Positions 1-5,501 of a stretch of DNA of 5,623 nucleotides are shown here, in pieces. A program made the translations under genes and the position numbers. Origin of the DNA: Thiobacillus sp. GTDB taxonomy: Bacteria > Pseudomonadota > Gammaproteobacteria > Burkholderiales > Thiobacillaceae. A model generated the notes under the pieces. That model made no database searches. It worked only from the letters and a program-made list of their open reading frames with translations, and was not told where the DNA came from. Within the stretch, counting starts at the first letter, position 1. Every line of letters starts with the position of its first letter. The stretch lies in NCBI GenBank assembly GCA_011391285.1, contig JAABQU010000056.1, forward strand, positions 1 through 5,623, read 5' to 3'.

Positions 1-45
1 TCAGCATTTTGAAACCGGCCAAAACTCAGCATGTTCGAACCGGCG
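1..45. repeat. Two 20-base direct repeats in the IS end
   Basis: Unit 1 (1-20) and unit 2 (26-45) are repeated at a 25-base period and agree at 16 of 20 positions. Both share TCAGCAT at one end and AACCGGC at the other. Such phased copies near a terminus are typical of transposase-binding sites in IS21-type elements. The array may continue beyond the left edge. Confidence 0.7.
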
Positions 46-51
46 CCCACA
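1..51. mobile_element. Terminal end of an IS21-like insertion sequence (partial)
   Basis: The first 51 bases appear to be the tip of an insertion sequence that continues beyond the left edge. Three things support this. PIN-toxin similarity on the minus strand stops at about position 52. Positions 1-45 hold two tandem copies of a roughly 20-base motif of the TCAGCATTTTGAAACCGGC type. Read inward on the minus strand, the candidate terminus at 51 begins with TG, so it ends with CA on the plus strand. IS21-family elements are known for multiple terminal repeats that bind transposase and for 5'-TG...CA-3' ends. No transposase gene is visible, so the family is inferred from the end structure alone. 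The exact junction could be 49 or 51, because CA occurs at both. Confidence 0.6.
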
Positions 52-238
52 AGGATATCGCTGCGATCGCGTCGGTAGGCCCTTCCCAGCGTCCACGCCA
101 GCTCGACCAGAACCGTGTCGCCGACCCAGATGCGCCCGTCACGCTCGGCCGCATCATCAAAAACTTGCCGCGCCTTCGCGGCTTGCGACGCATCGTCGGC
201 AATCAACAGGCGGATCAGGACGTTGGTGTCTGCAGCAA

Positions 239-499
239 TCACTGCCGTACCTTTGCCCGGGCTCGCACGGTCTCAGTGACGGCCGCTTCCTGGTCACTCA
301 ACGCACGAGCCGCCTCGCCCGGAAGTGCCAGCAGGCCGGCTAGCGCGTTCGACCCCGTAGCGAGCACCCTGACCTGCATGACGCCATCTGCCCCCACGAG
401 AAACTCCAGGCGGGAGCCCGGCCGCAGACCGAGCTGGTCCCGCAGCGGTTTCGGCAGCGTCACCTGCCCCTTGTCGCTGACGGTTGCTGTGATGCTCAT
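239..499 (-). CDS. vapB: VapB antitoxin, AbrB/SpoVT fold
   Basis: An 86-residue antitoxin and transcriptional repressor. Residues 3-46 form an AbrB/SpoVT swapped-hairpin DNA-binding domain, with the hallmark VSDKGQVTLPKPLRDQLGLRPGSRLEF. The C-terminal 40 residues, rich in Ala, Glu and Arg, would wrap the toxin. The ATG at 499 was chosen because the fold begins at residue 3 (MSITATVSDKGQ), a GGA lies 5 bases upstream, and a good -10 box lies just before it. A longer frame reaching 604 would add an unrelated tail. The gene overlaps the downstream vapC by 4 bases. Because that toxin is cut by an IS, this antitoxin has no functional partner here. It could still repress its own promoter or cross-react with another PIN toxin, which is inference. 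Confidence 0.85.
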   Translation of the reverse strand: MSITATVSDKGQVTLPKPLRDQLGLRPGSRLEFLVGADGVMQVRVLATGSNALAGLLALPGEAARALSDQEAAVTETVRARAKVRQ

Positions 500-527
500 G
501 TCTATCCAGGGAAGATTTGGAGATTGA

Positions 528-533
528 AGTATA
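528..533 (-). promoter_or_regulatory. Candidate -10 box of the vapB promoter
   Basis: Read on the minus strand this is TATACT, one mismatch from the TATAAT consensus. It lies 29 bases upstream of the vapB ATG, which leaves a leader of about 20 bases. It overlaps a 6-base palindrome GTATAC (529-534) that could be part of the AbrB-fold antitoxin's operator. No good -35 box is seen at the expected spacing, so an activator-dependent or weak promoter is possible. Confidence 0.45.
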
Positions 534-534
534 C

Positions 535-752
535 CGTAAGTCATTTGTCGGAACGGAGTTTGACATTCTGACTCGCAACGGAAGTCCTCTACCGAGGGAA
601 TCATGTCGTCCTACGCCAAACCCCTCTCTTCGCCAAAACCTTGCTCGCCGAAGCCGAGCACCTGCGGGCTACCGACGGCCAATGGTCTGCCTTGTCCATG
701 CCCCCTCGAAATCGCGGCGAGTCTGCGCAATGACGCCTATGCTGGGCGCACG
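535..752. other. Intergenic stretch without a supported gene
   Basis: This stretch lies between the vapB promoter and the receptor terminator. No gene with a start and ribosome-binding site is convincing. The only coding-like trace is a plus-strand open frame at 572-730. It ends in TGA and reads, in part, LLAEAEHLRATDGQWSALS. It has no in-frame start before the similarly coded portion, and I recognise no family. It could be the relic 3' end of a lost plus-strand gene, or chance in GC-rich DNA. Confidence 0.4.
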
Positions 753-784
753 AAAAAAAGCCCGCAGGCGAACCAGCGGGCTTT
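753..784 (-). terminator. Intrinsic terminator of the TonB-dependent receptor gene
   Basis: On the minus strand a perfect 9-bp stem, AAAGCCCGC pairing with GCGGGCTTT (784-776 with 765-757), closes a 10-base loop and is followed by a run of seven T. It lies about 20 bases past the receptor stop codon. On the plus strand only three T follow the stem, so it should work mainly for the receptor transcript. Confidence 0.93.
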
Positions 785-803
785 CCGTAAAGGCCGGGAA
801 GCG

Positions 804-3518
804 TCAGAACTGGTAGGACGCCTGCAGCAGGAACGCGCGCCCGACCGGATCGGTGATGCGCGGGTCATAGCCGACCTGGAAGGTGGCGCCCTGGTTGGAG
901 AACGGCGGATCCTCGTCCATCAGGTTGGTCACACCAGCCGTGAGGGCAAGTCCCTTGATGCCGGTGTAGGTGACCGACAGGTCGAACACGCTCCAGTCGT
1001 CGACACGGTTGTTGCCGTAGACCTCGTCGTCCAGCGTATCCAGGTTGTAGTCGGTGTAGCCGCGCTTGTAGCGGTGGTACATGCCGACCGACCACACACC
1101 CTGATCCCAGCCCAGGCGCGAAACCTGCTGGTAGCGCGGCGCCGGGAAGTTCAGGTCCACCGAGTAGCGACCCAAGGCGCTGAAGTACTCGCCGCCGGCG
1201 ACCAGCTGCTGCTCCCACTTCGTCATGTAGGTGCCGTTCAGCGTGAACGAGAAACGGCCGTAGTTGGCAAATGCCTGGCTCGCGCTGAAGGCAATGTCCC
1301 AGCCCGCCGTACGGATATTGCCGAGGTTGGTTGTCGTCGTCTTGATGTACGCCAGCGGGTCGACAGCGCCCGGCACGCAGGCGTCGATCGCGGCCTGGTC
1401 GGCTGCCGACAGCGCACTGCAGCGCACGAACTTGTCGGCGTAGCGCACGGTGTCGCCGAAGATCGCGGTTTCAGGCAGCGCCCCGATGGTGCCCTCGACT
1501 TCGTAGTTGAAGTAGTCGAGCCCGATGGTCACGTTGGACATGATCTCGAACACGATGCCCATGGTCCAGGCCGTGGACTCCTCGGACTCGACGCTCTTGC
1601 TTCCGCCCTGCAACTGGCGGAACTGCTGACCGCAGTCACGCGAGGGGTCCGCGCCCGCAACGGGAACGCCGTTCGGGCACAGCACCGGGTCGTCGTAGGA
1701 GTTGCTGGTGAAGGTGACGCTGTTCGGCGCGTACAGGTCGAACACCCCCGGGGCCCGGAAGCCCTTGTTGTACGAACCGCGAATCAACGTGTTCGGCAGG
1801 GCTTGCCAGCGAGCACCGATCTTGGGCGTCCACTTGCTGCCCGTGTCGCCGGAATCGTCGTAGCGGATCGAGACCGGAATCTCCAGCGTCTTGGTGATCG
1901 GGAAGTTGGCTTCGCCAAAGAGCGCGAAGTTGTCAATGTCGCCGGTGGTGTCCTCGGCCAGTTCCAGACCCGAGCTCGCCGCCTGGCGGATAAGTGTGAA
2001 ATTGTTTTTGTACTCGATCTCTTCCTTGCGGTACTCAACCCCCGCCGCCACGCCCACGGCGCCGGCCGGCATGTTGAAGAGGTTGCCGCTCACCGAAGCG
2101 CCGATGTTGAACAGCTTGCCGTTGATGTCCTGCATCTCGCCGATGACCTTGCTGTCCAGGATGTAGGCCAGGCCGGCCGAGCTCTGCTCGCCGAACGGAT
2201 TCAGGTAGGGTGCACCGTTGTTGCCCTGGATGCCGTCGATGATGCGGGGCCGGCTGACATAACCGCCCTCGAAATTGTTCCTGACGTTGGAGTCGCTGTA
2301 CAAGGCATTGACGCTGTAGTCCCACTCACCAAAAGCACCCTTGATCTCGCCGAGCAGGCGTTGGGTCGTGTTCTCGATGGTGCTCGCACGCGGGCCTGCC
2401 GGCACCATGCGCCACCCGGCGGAGATATTCGCCGCGGTGTTCAGTGCGGGATTGGTGATCGGAGTGCCCGCCGAGCCGCCGGGGTAGTACGGGTTGGTTG
2501 GGGGCATCGACAGGCCGGTCAGCGGCGTCGGTGCCACGTTGTTGCCGACGCTGTTGTAGGCGCGGAAGTACTCGAGCGAAGCGACGTGGTCGGAACCGAG
2601 CGCCATCGAACCGCGACCGAACAAGGACCAACGCTCCACCTCGGACATGATGTCGATGGAACTCGTGTAATCGTAGCGGCAGGAATTCGGACCGAAGATG
2701 CCCGGGATCAGGATCGACGTGGGCGGCGCGCAACCTGGCAACGTGGGGTTGGTCGACACGCTCGTGGACGACTGGCTGTAGTTGCCGGGGAATGAAGTGC
2801 CGCTTGTTTTGTAGACGCCCTTGTCGGGAATGATGCCGGACTTGGCGTAGTCGCGGTCGATGGCCCGGATCTTCTTTTCCTGCGTGTAGTCGAACCCGCC
2901 GAAGAGGTTGAAGCCATCCTTGTCCAACGAGCCGAAACCACCCGTGATATTGGCGTTGTACTGCTCGCCGCCGTCGCCCTGCGGCAGCTTGGCCGATCCG
3001 CCGATATTCACGCCCTGGTAGTCGCTGCGCGTGATGATGTTGATGACGCCCGCGATGGCATCGGTGCCGTAGATGGACGACGCGCCGTCGGTCAGCACTT
3101 CGATGCGCTCGATAGCCACCGTGGGAATGACGTTCAAGTCGGTGGCCACACCCGAATACGGGTTCTTCACGATGCGCTGCCCGTTCAACAGCACCAGGGT
3201 ACGTTCCACGCCCAGGCCGCGCAGATCGGCGTACGCGGCGCCACCGTTCGTGGTGCCGATCGAACGAGACGAGTTCACTGTCGACTGGTTCTGCGCAATG
3301 AACTGCACCGCGGCCTCGGCAGTCTGCACGCCGGCCTTTTCAAGGTCGGAGGCCTTGATCGTGACGACAGGAAGCGCCGCCTCGGAGTCAATCCGCTTGA
3401 TGCGCGAGCCGGTGACTTCGACGGTCTGGCCCTGGGCCAGCACCGGCAAGGATGTCACCAGCAGGGTGCCACCCAGGGCGGCCAGCGCTGCGGTGCAAAT
3501 CTTGTTTCTCTTGAACAT
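804..3518 (-). CDS. TonB-dependent outer-membrane receptor
   Basis: A 904-residue outer-membrane active transporter that imports an unidentified ligand using TonB-ExbBD energy. The ATG at 3518 is preferred over one 17 codons upstream because it has a GGAGAG site and is followed directly by a signal peptide: FKRNK, a hydrophobic core, then VLA with cleavage near residue 28. TVEVTGSRIKR (32-42) holds a likely TonB box and the plug start. The plug runs to about 164, with LRGLGVERTLVLLNGQRIV (99-117) and RIEVLTDGASSIYG (138-151). The remainder is a beta-barrel ending in a terminal Phe (QASYQF). There is no N-terminal signalling (STN) domain. The mature chain has six cysteines in three close pairs (263/280, 614/629, 700/714), probably disulfides in extracellular loops. 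The gene is monocistronic, with its own terminator and no neighbouring uptake genes. Length is normal for the family. The ligand cannot be read from the sequence. Confidence 0.95.
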   Translation of the reverse strand: MFKRNKICTAALAALGGTLLVTSLPVLAQGQTVEVTGSRIKRIDSEAALPVVTIKASDLEKAGVQTAEAAVQFIAQNQSTVNSSRSIGTTNGGAAYADLRGLGVERTLVLLNGQRIVKNPYSGVATDLNVIPTVAIERIEVLTDGASSIYGTDAIAGVINIITRSDYQGVNIGGSAKLPQGDGGEQYNANITGGFGSLDKDGFNLFGGFDYTQEKKIRAIDRDYAKSGIIPDKGVYKTSGTSFPGNYSQSSTSVSTNPTLPGCAPPTSILIPGIFGPNSCRYDYTSSIDIMSEVERWSLFGRGSMALGSDHVASLEYFRAYNSVGNNVAPTPLTGLSMPPTNPYYPGGSAGTPITNPALNTAANISAGWRMVPAGPRASTIENTTQRLLGEIKGAFGEWDYSVNALYSDSNVRNNFEGGYVSRPRIIDGIQGNNGAPYLNPFGEQSSAGLAYILDSKVIGEMQDINGKLFNIGASVSGNLFNMPAGAVGVAAGVEYRKEEIEYKNNFTLIRQAASSGLELAEDTTGDIDNFALFGEANFPITKTLEIPVSIRYDDSGDTGSKWTPKIGARWQALPNTLIRGSYNKGFRAPGVFDLYAPNSVTFTSNSYDDPVLCPNGVPVAGADPSRDCGQQFRQLQGGSKSVESEESTAWTMGIVFEIMSNVTIGLDYFNYEVEGTIGALPETAIFGDTVRYADKFVRCSALSAADQAAIDACVPGAVDPLAYIKTTTTNLGNIRTAGWDIAFSASQAFANYGRFSFTLNGTYMTKWEQQLVAGGEYFSALGRYSVDLNFPAPRYQQVSRLGWDQGVWSVGMYHRYKRGYTDYNLDTLDDEVYGNNRVDDWSVFDLSVTYTGIKGLALTAGVTNLMDEDPPFSNQGATFQVGYDPRITDPVGRAFLLQASYQF

Positions 3519-3521
3519 GAA

Positions 3522-3527
3522 CTCTCC
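3522..3527 (-). promoter_or_regulatory. Ribosome-binding site deciding the receptor start
   Basis: The minus strand reads GGAGAG, with GGAG ending 5 bases before the ATG at 3518. It supports this start over the upstream in-frame ATG at 3569, which would extend the protein ahead of the signal peptide. Confidence 0.8.
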
Positions 3528-3837
3528 AGTGAAGATGAGGGTTGAACCGAACTCCACGCTGACAAGCAAGAGCTGTACCCGTGATGCAGGCGGGGCAAAA
3601 CTCGCGCTCGAAAGGACGTGGCGGGATTGTCACGATCCGCGCCGCGTGTTTTGCTCAGGAAAACCCACTAGGGCCGCAACCGCCCCCGCAAACGGGGGTC
3701 GTTGCGTGCCTGCTTTTGGTCTGACGGGCGGCGGCCCCGAAGCGAGAAAACCTAGGCGTGGCACGGTTCTGCGGGCGGTCTGCGCCATTTCGCGGCGGCA
3801 CCGACGGGCAGGCCGCACCTGTTGCACGCCAACGAAG
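3528..3837. other. Upstream region of the receptor gene, no gene seen
   Basis: About 310 bases lie between the receptor's ribosome-binding site and the stop codon of the ABC remnant. Frames through it are shadows without start signals or recognisable domains. The receptor promoter should be here, but I could not pick -35 and -10 boxes with confidence. I also saw no clear Fur-type palindrome. The only notable structure is the hairpin at 3676-3705. Confidence 0.55.
3676..3705. repeat. Strong hairpin upstream of the receptor gene
   Basis: A near-perfect inverted repeat. GCAAC (3676-3680) pairs with GTTGC (3701-3705), and CCCCCG (3683-3688) pairs with CGGGGG (3693-3698) around a CAAA loop. One C-C mismatch and one possible G-U pair lie between the two stems. 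No T-run follows immediately on either strand, so it is not a standard terminator. It lies about 160 bases upstream of the receptor start. It could be an operator, a leader structure, or a rho-type or remnant terminator for the ABC remnant. Confidence 0.6.
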
Positions 3838-4188
3838 TTACGAGCCGGATTGTTGGTAGCAAGCAACAAAACCTGACAAGCATCGTCTCGCCAGCACCGG
3901 GGGCTTCGGCACGGAGGCCGGCAAGGATCGGGTATGGGGCTCTTGCGAGTGACCCAAAACCTTGCTCACCGGTCCCGTTTCGACGCTGCGCCCGCGGTGG
4001 ATGACGGCCACGGCCTCCGCCACACACTCCACCACGCCAATGTTGTGCGTGATGAACAGGGCGGATGCGCCCAGCTCGCGTTGCAGTTCGCGCAACAGGT
4101 TGAGGATCTGCGCCTGCACCGGCACGTCCAGCCCCGAAGTCGGTTCGTCGCAGACGATGAGCCGCGGCTCCACCGCGACGCCCAGGGG
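3838..4188 (-). pseudogene. C-terminal fragment of an oligopeptide/dipeptide ABC transporter ATPase
   Basis: The remnant covers roughly the last 115 residues of an OppD/DppD/DppF-type ATPase. In order it holds Walker B LIVCDEP (about 4161-4141), D-loop SGLDV, the stretch QAQILNLLRELQ, H-loop ITHN (His near 4045-4047), and the C-terminal oligopeptide-transporter motif resembling HPYTRALLASVP, here EPHTRSLPASVP. Nothing upstream supplies Walker A, the Q-loop or the signature on this strand: the frame before about 4188 is antisense to a signature fragment on the plus strand. An ATPase lacking Walker A cannot work, so this is a relic. The stop codon TAA lies at 3838-3840. The last residues (RRCLSGFVACYQQSGS) look unlike the family and may be read-through past the original end. 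Confidence 0.8.
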
Positions 4189-4241
4189 CCTTGGCCGCAC
4201 GAATTCTCTGGCGGCCAGCGCCATCGCACGGGCCTTGGCCG
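4186..4241 (+). repeat. 12-base direct repeat flanking the ABC-signature fragment
   Basis: GGGCCTTGGCCG occurs at 4186-4197 and again at 4230-4241, a 44-base period. The second copy encodes the Ala-Leu-Ala of the signature helix. The first copy sits at the presumed junction with the minus-strand fragment. The repeats may mark the rearrangement breakpoints, although short GC-rich repeats also arise by chance. Confidence 0.5.
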
Positions 4242-4246
4242 TGGAC
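4195..4246 (+). pseudogene. Inverted ABC-signature fragment of an ATPase
   Basis: On the plus strand this short piece encodes PHEFSGGQR (4195-4221), the ABC signature as it appears in oligopeptide/dipeptide ATPases. One frame over it continues as AIARALAV (4220-4243). A small deletion would explain the shift, since intact relatives read about SGGQRQRxxIARAL. The match is to the segment that should precede the minus-strand Walker B fragment but lies in the opposite orientation. It looks like a local inversion of the same gene, or a fragment of a paralogous ATPase. It is too short to be functional. Confidence 0.65.
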
Positions 4247-4285
4247 GCCACGAGATTTCGACAAGTGTGATGCGTTGCTGCCGTC

Positions 4286-4303
4286 TTGATGCTACGGTGT
4301 CAA
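4286..4303 (+). promoter_or_regulatory. Candidate operator/promoter element of the plus-strand vapBC
   Basis: TTGA and TCAA form a short inverted repeat around a 10-base centre (TGCTACGGTG) about 20 bases before the vapB ATG. The centre resembles an extended -10 (TGnTACGGT), though poorly. Ribbon-helix-helix antitoxins usually bind inverted repeats overlapping their own promoter, so the position is suggestive. The repeat arms are only four bases long. Confidence 0.25.
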
Positions 4304-4320
4304 TCGGAGCTTTCGGAAAA

Positions 4321-4566
4321 ATGCGCACCACCATCAACCTGGCCGAAGACGCACTCATCGCAGCGCGCAACATCGCGCGGCGCGAGCGCATTTCCCTGGG
4401 AGATGCCGTGTCCGAGCTCATCCGCCGTGGCAGTGCGGCTGGCGCGCCGGGCACGGCCGTCAGCCAACCACCGGCCTTGCGCGGACGTTTTGCGCTGCTG
4501 CCCGCGCGAGACGAGATCGTCGCACCACAGCATGTTCGCGAGATCATGGAACGTGAAGACCTCTGA
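4321..4566 (+). CDS. vapB: VapB antitoxin, ribbon-helix-helix fold
   Basis: An 81-residue antitoxin. Residues 1-38 (MRTTINLAEDALIAARNIA, then ERISLGDAVSELIRRG) match the ribbon-helix-helix VapB family: a beta strand, a first helix, the SLG turn and a second helix ending in RRG. The C-terminal part includes GRFALLPARDEIVAPQHVREIMEREDL-type residues and is the usual toxin-binding arm of these antitoxins. The ATG at 4321 is chosen because the fold starts at residue 2, with a GGA 3 bases and a GGAG 11 bases upstream. The stop is 12 bases before the cognate vapC start, forming a two-gene operon. The product should dimerise, bind the operator and neutralise VapC. Confidence 0.9.
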   Translation: MRTTINLAEDALIAARNIARRERISLGDAVSELIRRGSAAGAPGTAVSQPPALRGRFALLPARDEIVAPQHVREIMEREDL

Positions 4567-4578
4567 GACGCCCCTGCG

Positions 4579-5010
4579 ATGAGGGCGTTGCTCGACGTCG
4601 ATGTCTGGATTGCGCTGTTCGACGACGCGCACCAGTTTTCCGAGCGCGCCAACCGCTTCATCGAGGCACGCGGAGTGCAGATCGCGGCCTGTCCGCTGGT
4701 CGAAATCGGCGTCATCCGCGTCATGAACTCGCCCAGCTACAGTCGGCGCGGCGTGCCGCCCCTGCAGCAGGTGCGCGCGCAGTTGCGTCAAGCCTGCGGC
4801 CTGCTCAACCATGCGTTCTGGCCCGACGACATTTCCTTGCGTGATGACGACCTCTTCGACTTCAACAGGGTCCAGGGGCACAACCAGCTTGCCGATCTTT
4901 ACCTGCTCGGCCTCGCGGTGAAGCACGGTGGGTGCCTGGTCACTTTCGACCAAGCTATCGCCCTGAGCAGCGTGCGCGGCGCAGCAAGGCAGCACCTGAA
5001 GCTGCTGTAG
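4579..5010 (+). CDS. vapC: VapC toxin, PIN-domain ribonuclease
   Basis: A 143-residue PIN-domain toxin, presumed to be an Mg2+-dependent endoribonuclease acting in the cytoplasm on structured RNA. The expected target class is tRNA or rRNA by family analogy; the actual target is unknown. The four acidic metal ligands are all visible: D6 in LLDVDVWIALF, E42 in CPLVEIGVIRVM, D106 in HNQLADLYLLGLAV and D124 in LVTFDQ. Residue 8 is Asp where most relatives have Asn. Length is normal and the frame is uninterrupted. It lies 12 bases after its ribbon-helix-helix antitoxin. No strong ribosome-binding site precedes the ATG, only a GAG 11 bases away, so toxin translation is probably weak or coupled to the antitoxin. 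It converges on the next toxin gene. It appears intact. Confidence 0.92.
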   Translation: MRALLDVDVWIALFDDAHQFSERANRFIEARGVQIAACPLVEIGVIRVMNSPSYSRRGVPPLQQVRAQLRQACGLLNHAFWPDDISLRDDDLFDFNRVQGHNQLADLYLLGLAVKHGGCLVTFDQAIALSSVRGAARQHLKLL

Positions 5011-5016
5011 CTGGGC

Positions 5017-5028
5017 ACCTTCGAAGGT
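5017..5028. repeat. 12-base perfect palindrome between convergent toxin genes
   Basis: ACCTTCGAAGGT is a perfect palindrome 6 bases after the plus-strand vapC stop. It has no loop and no T-run, so it is a weak terminator at best. A protein-binding site or chance are equally possible. Confidence 0.45.
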
Positions 5029-5046
5029 TGGGGGGCCGCCTGCCCG

Positions 5047-5071
5047 GGTCAGACGCTGCGAGCGGCTGACC
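5047..5071. terminator. Candidate bidirectional hairpin between convergent toxin genes
   Basis: GGTCAG (5047-5052) pairs with CTGACC (5066-5071). After one A-G mismatch, CGCT (5054-5057) pairs with AGCG (5061-5064) around a 3-base loop. The 74-base gap between the two convergent vapC stops contains only this and the palindrome at 5017-5028. The position suits a shared transcription stop, but neither strand has a T-run, so it may instead protect mRNA ends or assist factor-dependent termination. Confidence 0.5.
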
Positions 5072-5084
5072 GTGGCGAAGTAGT

Positions 5085-5501
5085 TCAACTCCAGGGGTTG
5101 ACCACCGGAACGCTCAGCCCTTCGAAGTGGCGAACATTTCGAGTCGCCAGCGTGGCGCGACGGGCCTGCGCAATGCCGGCGATCTGGGTGTCGCGGATGT
5201 CGACGGGTCGGCCCGCCTGTTGCCGCGCGGCGGCCAGTACCGCGGCCTGCATGGCGGCCATGCCGTCGAAGGGGAGCACTCGGTTTTCGAGGTCTTCTTC
5301 GAGCAGCCGGTCACACGCGGCCTCCAGCGCCTTGCGCCGGCGCCCGGCCGGCAGCAGCGCCAGGCCGAGGCGGATTTCAAACAATGTGATGCTGGTGATC
5401 CAGACCGACTGCGCCGCCTGCAGGTCCAGCCACCGCAACACGGGCGGATCAGGATCGCTGCGCATCAGCGCAGACAGCACGTTGGTGTCGAGGATGATCA
5501 C
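5085..5501 (-). CDS. VapC/FitB-type PIN-domain toxin
   Basis: A 138-residue PIN-domain toxin of the FitB branch, presumed to be a ribonuclease. Metal-ligand positions seen are D5 in MIILDTNVLSALM, E42 in TLFEIRLGL and D104 in VDIRDTQIAGIA. The fourth position falls in LATRNVRHFEGL (residues 118-129). The fold usually offers an acidic residue here, but Asn122 is found with His125 nearby, a pattern I recall in FitB-like proteins. The C-terminus PVVNPWS is also typical of the branch. Translation starts at GTG (5501-5499), overlapping the antitoxin stop by 4 bases (GTGA). There is no clear ribosome-binding site, so it is probably coupled to antitoxin translation. It converges on the plus-strand vapC. 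It appears intact. Confidence 0.92.
   Translation of the reverse strand: MIILDTNVLSALMRSDPDPPVLRWLDLQAAQSVWITSITLFEIRLGLALLPAGRRRKALEAACDRLLEEDLENRVLPFDGMAAMQAAVLAAARQQAGRPVDIRDTQIAGIAQARRATLATRNVRHFEGLSVPVVNPWS

Larger units (their letters stand above)
1..242 (-). pseudogene. vapC: VapC-type PIN-domain toxin, truncated by an insertion sequence
   Basis: This is the N-terminal half of a PIN-domain ribonuclease, the toxin of a VapBC pair. It starts with GTG at 242-240. An AAAGG ribosome-binding site lies 7 bases upstream, inside the antitoxin gene. The start shares a GTGA overlap with the antitoxin stop, which implies translational coupling. The first 63 residues fit the family: the first acidic metal ligand is D5 in AADTNVLIRLL, and the second is E47 in VLVELAWTLGRAY. 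Similarity ends at about position 52, where IS-like repeats begin. The frame stays open to the window edge but encodes only repeat-derived residues (LVGAGSNMLSFG). The second half of a PIN domain, with the remaining acidic residues, is missing, so the product should be inactive. The rest of the gene may lie beyond the IS. Confidence 0.8.

Noticed and set aside
9..527. Plus-strand open frame over the first toxin-antitoxin pair
   Set aside because: It is a shadow of the minus-strand vapB and vapC, which have clear family motifs and a coupled start.
603..2795. Long plus-strand open frame of 730 codons
   Set aside because: It is antisense to the TonB-dependent receptor, whose minus-strand product shows a signal peptide, a plug and a barrel. 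The plus-strand translation is Arg/Val/Ala-rich with no recognisable domain, as expected for the complement of a GC-rich gene.
3850..3869. Small inverted repeat TTGTTG/CAACAA near the end of the ABC remnant
   Set aside because: Six-base arms with an 8-base loop and no T-run. It is AT-rich and weak, so it is not reported as a terminator.
3073..3876. Plus-strand open frame over the receptor start and its upstream region
   Set aside because: Its first half is antisense to the receptor plug and signal peptide. Its second half has no start signal or recognisable motif.
4159..4170. Perfect palindrome GAGCCGCGGCTC
   Set aside because: It lies within the codons for EPRL of the ABC remnant and is readily explained by GC-rich coding sequence.
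3966..4724. Minus-strand open frame of 252 codons spanning the ABC relic and vapB
   Set aside because: Its translation is low-complexity Arg/Ser-rich and out of frame with both the ABC remnant and the plus-strand vapBC. No domain is visible.
5011..5084. Integron cassette recombination site (attC) between toxin modules
   Set aside because: Toxin-antitoxin genes are common integron cassettes, so I looked for paired RYYYAAC and GTTRRRY cores around the hairpins here and at 3676-3705. No convincing pair with the expected spacing is present.
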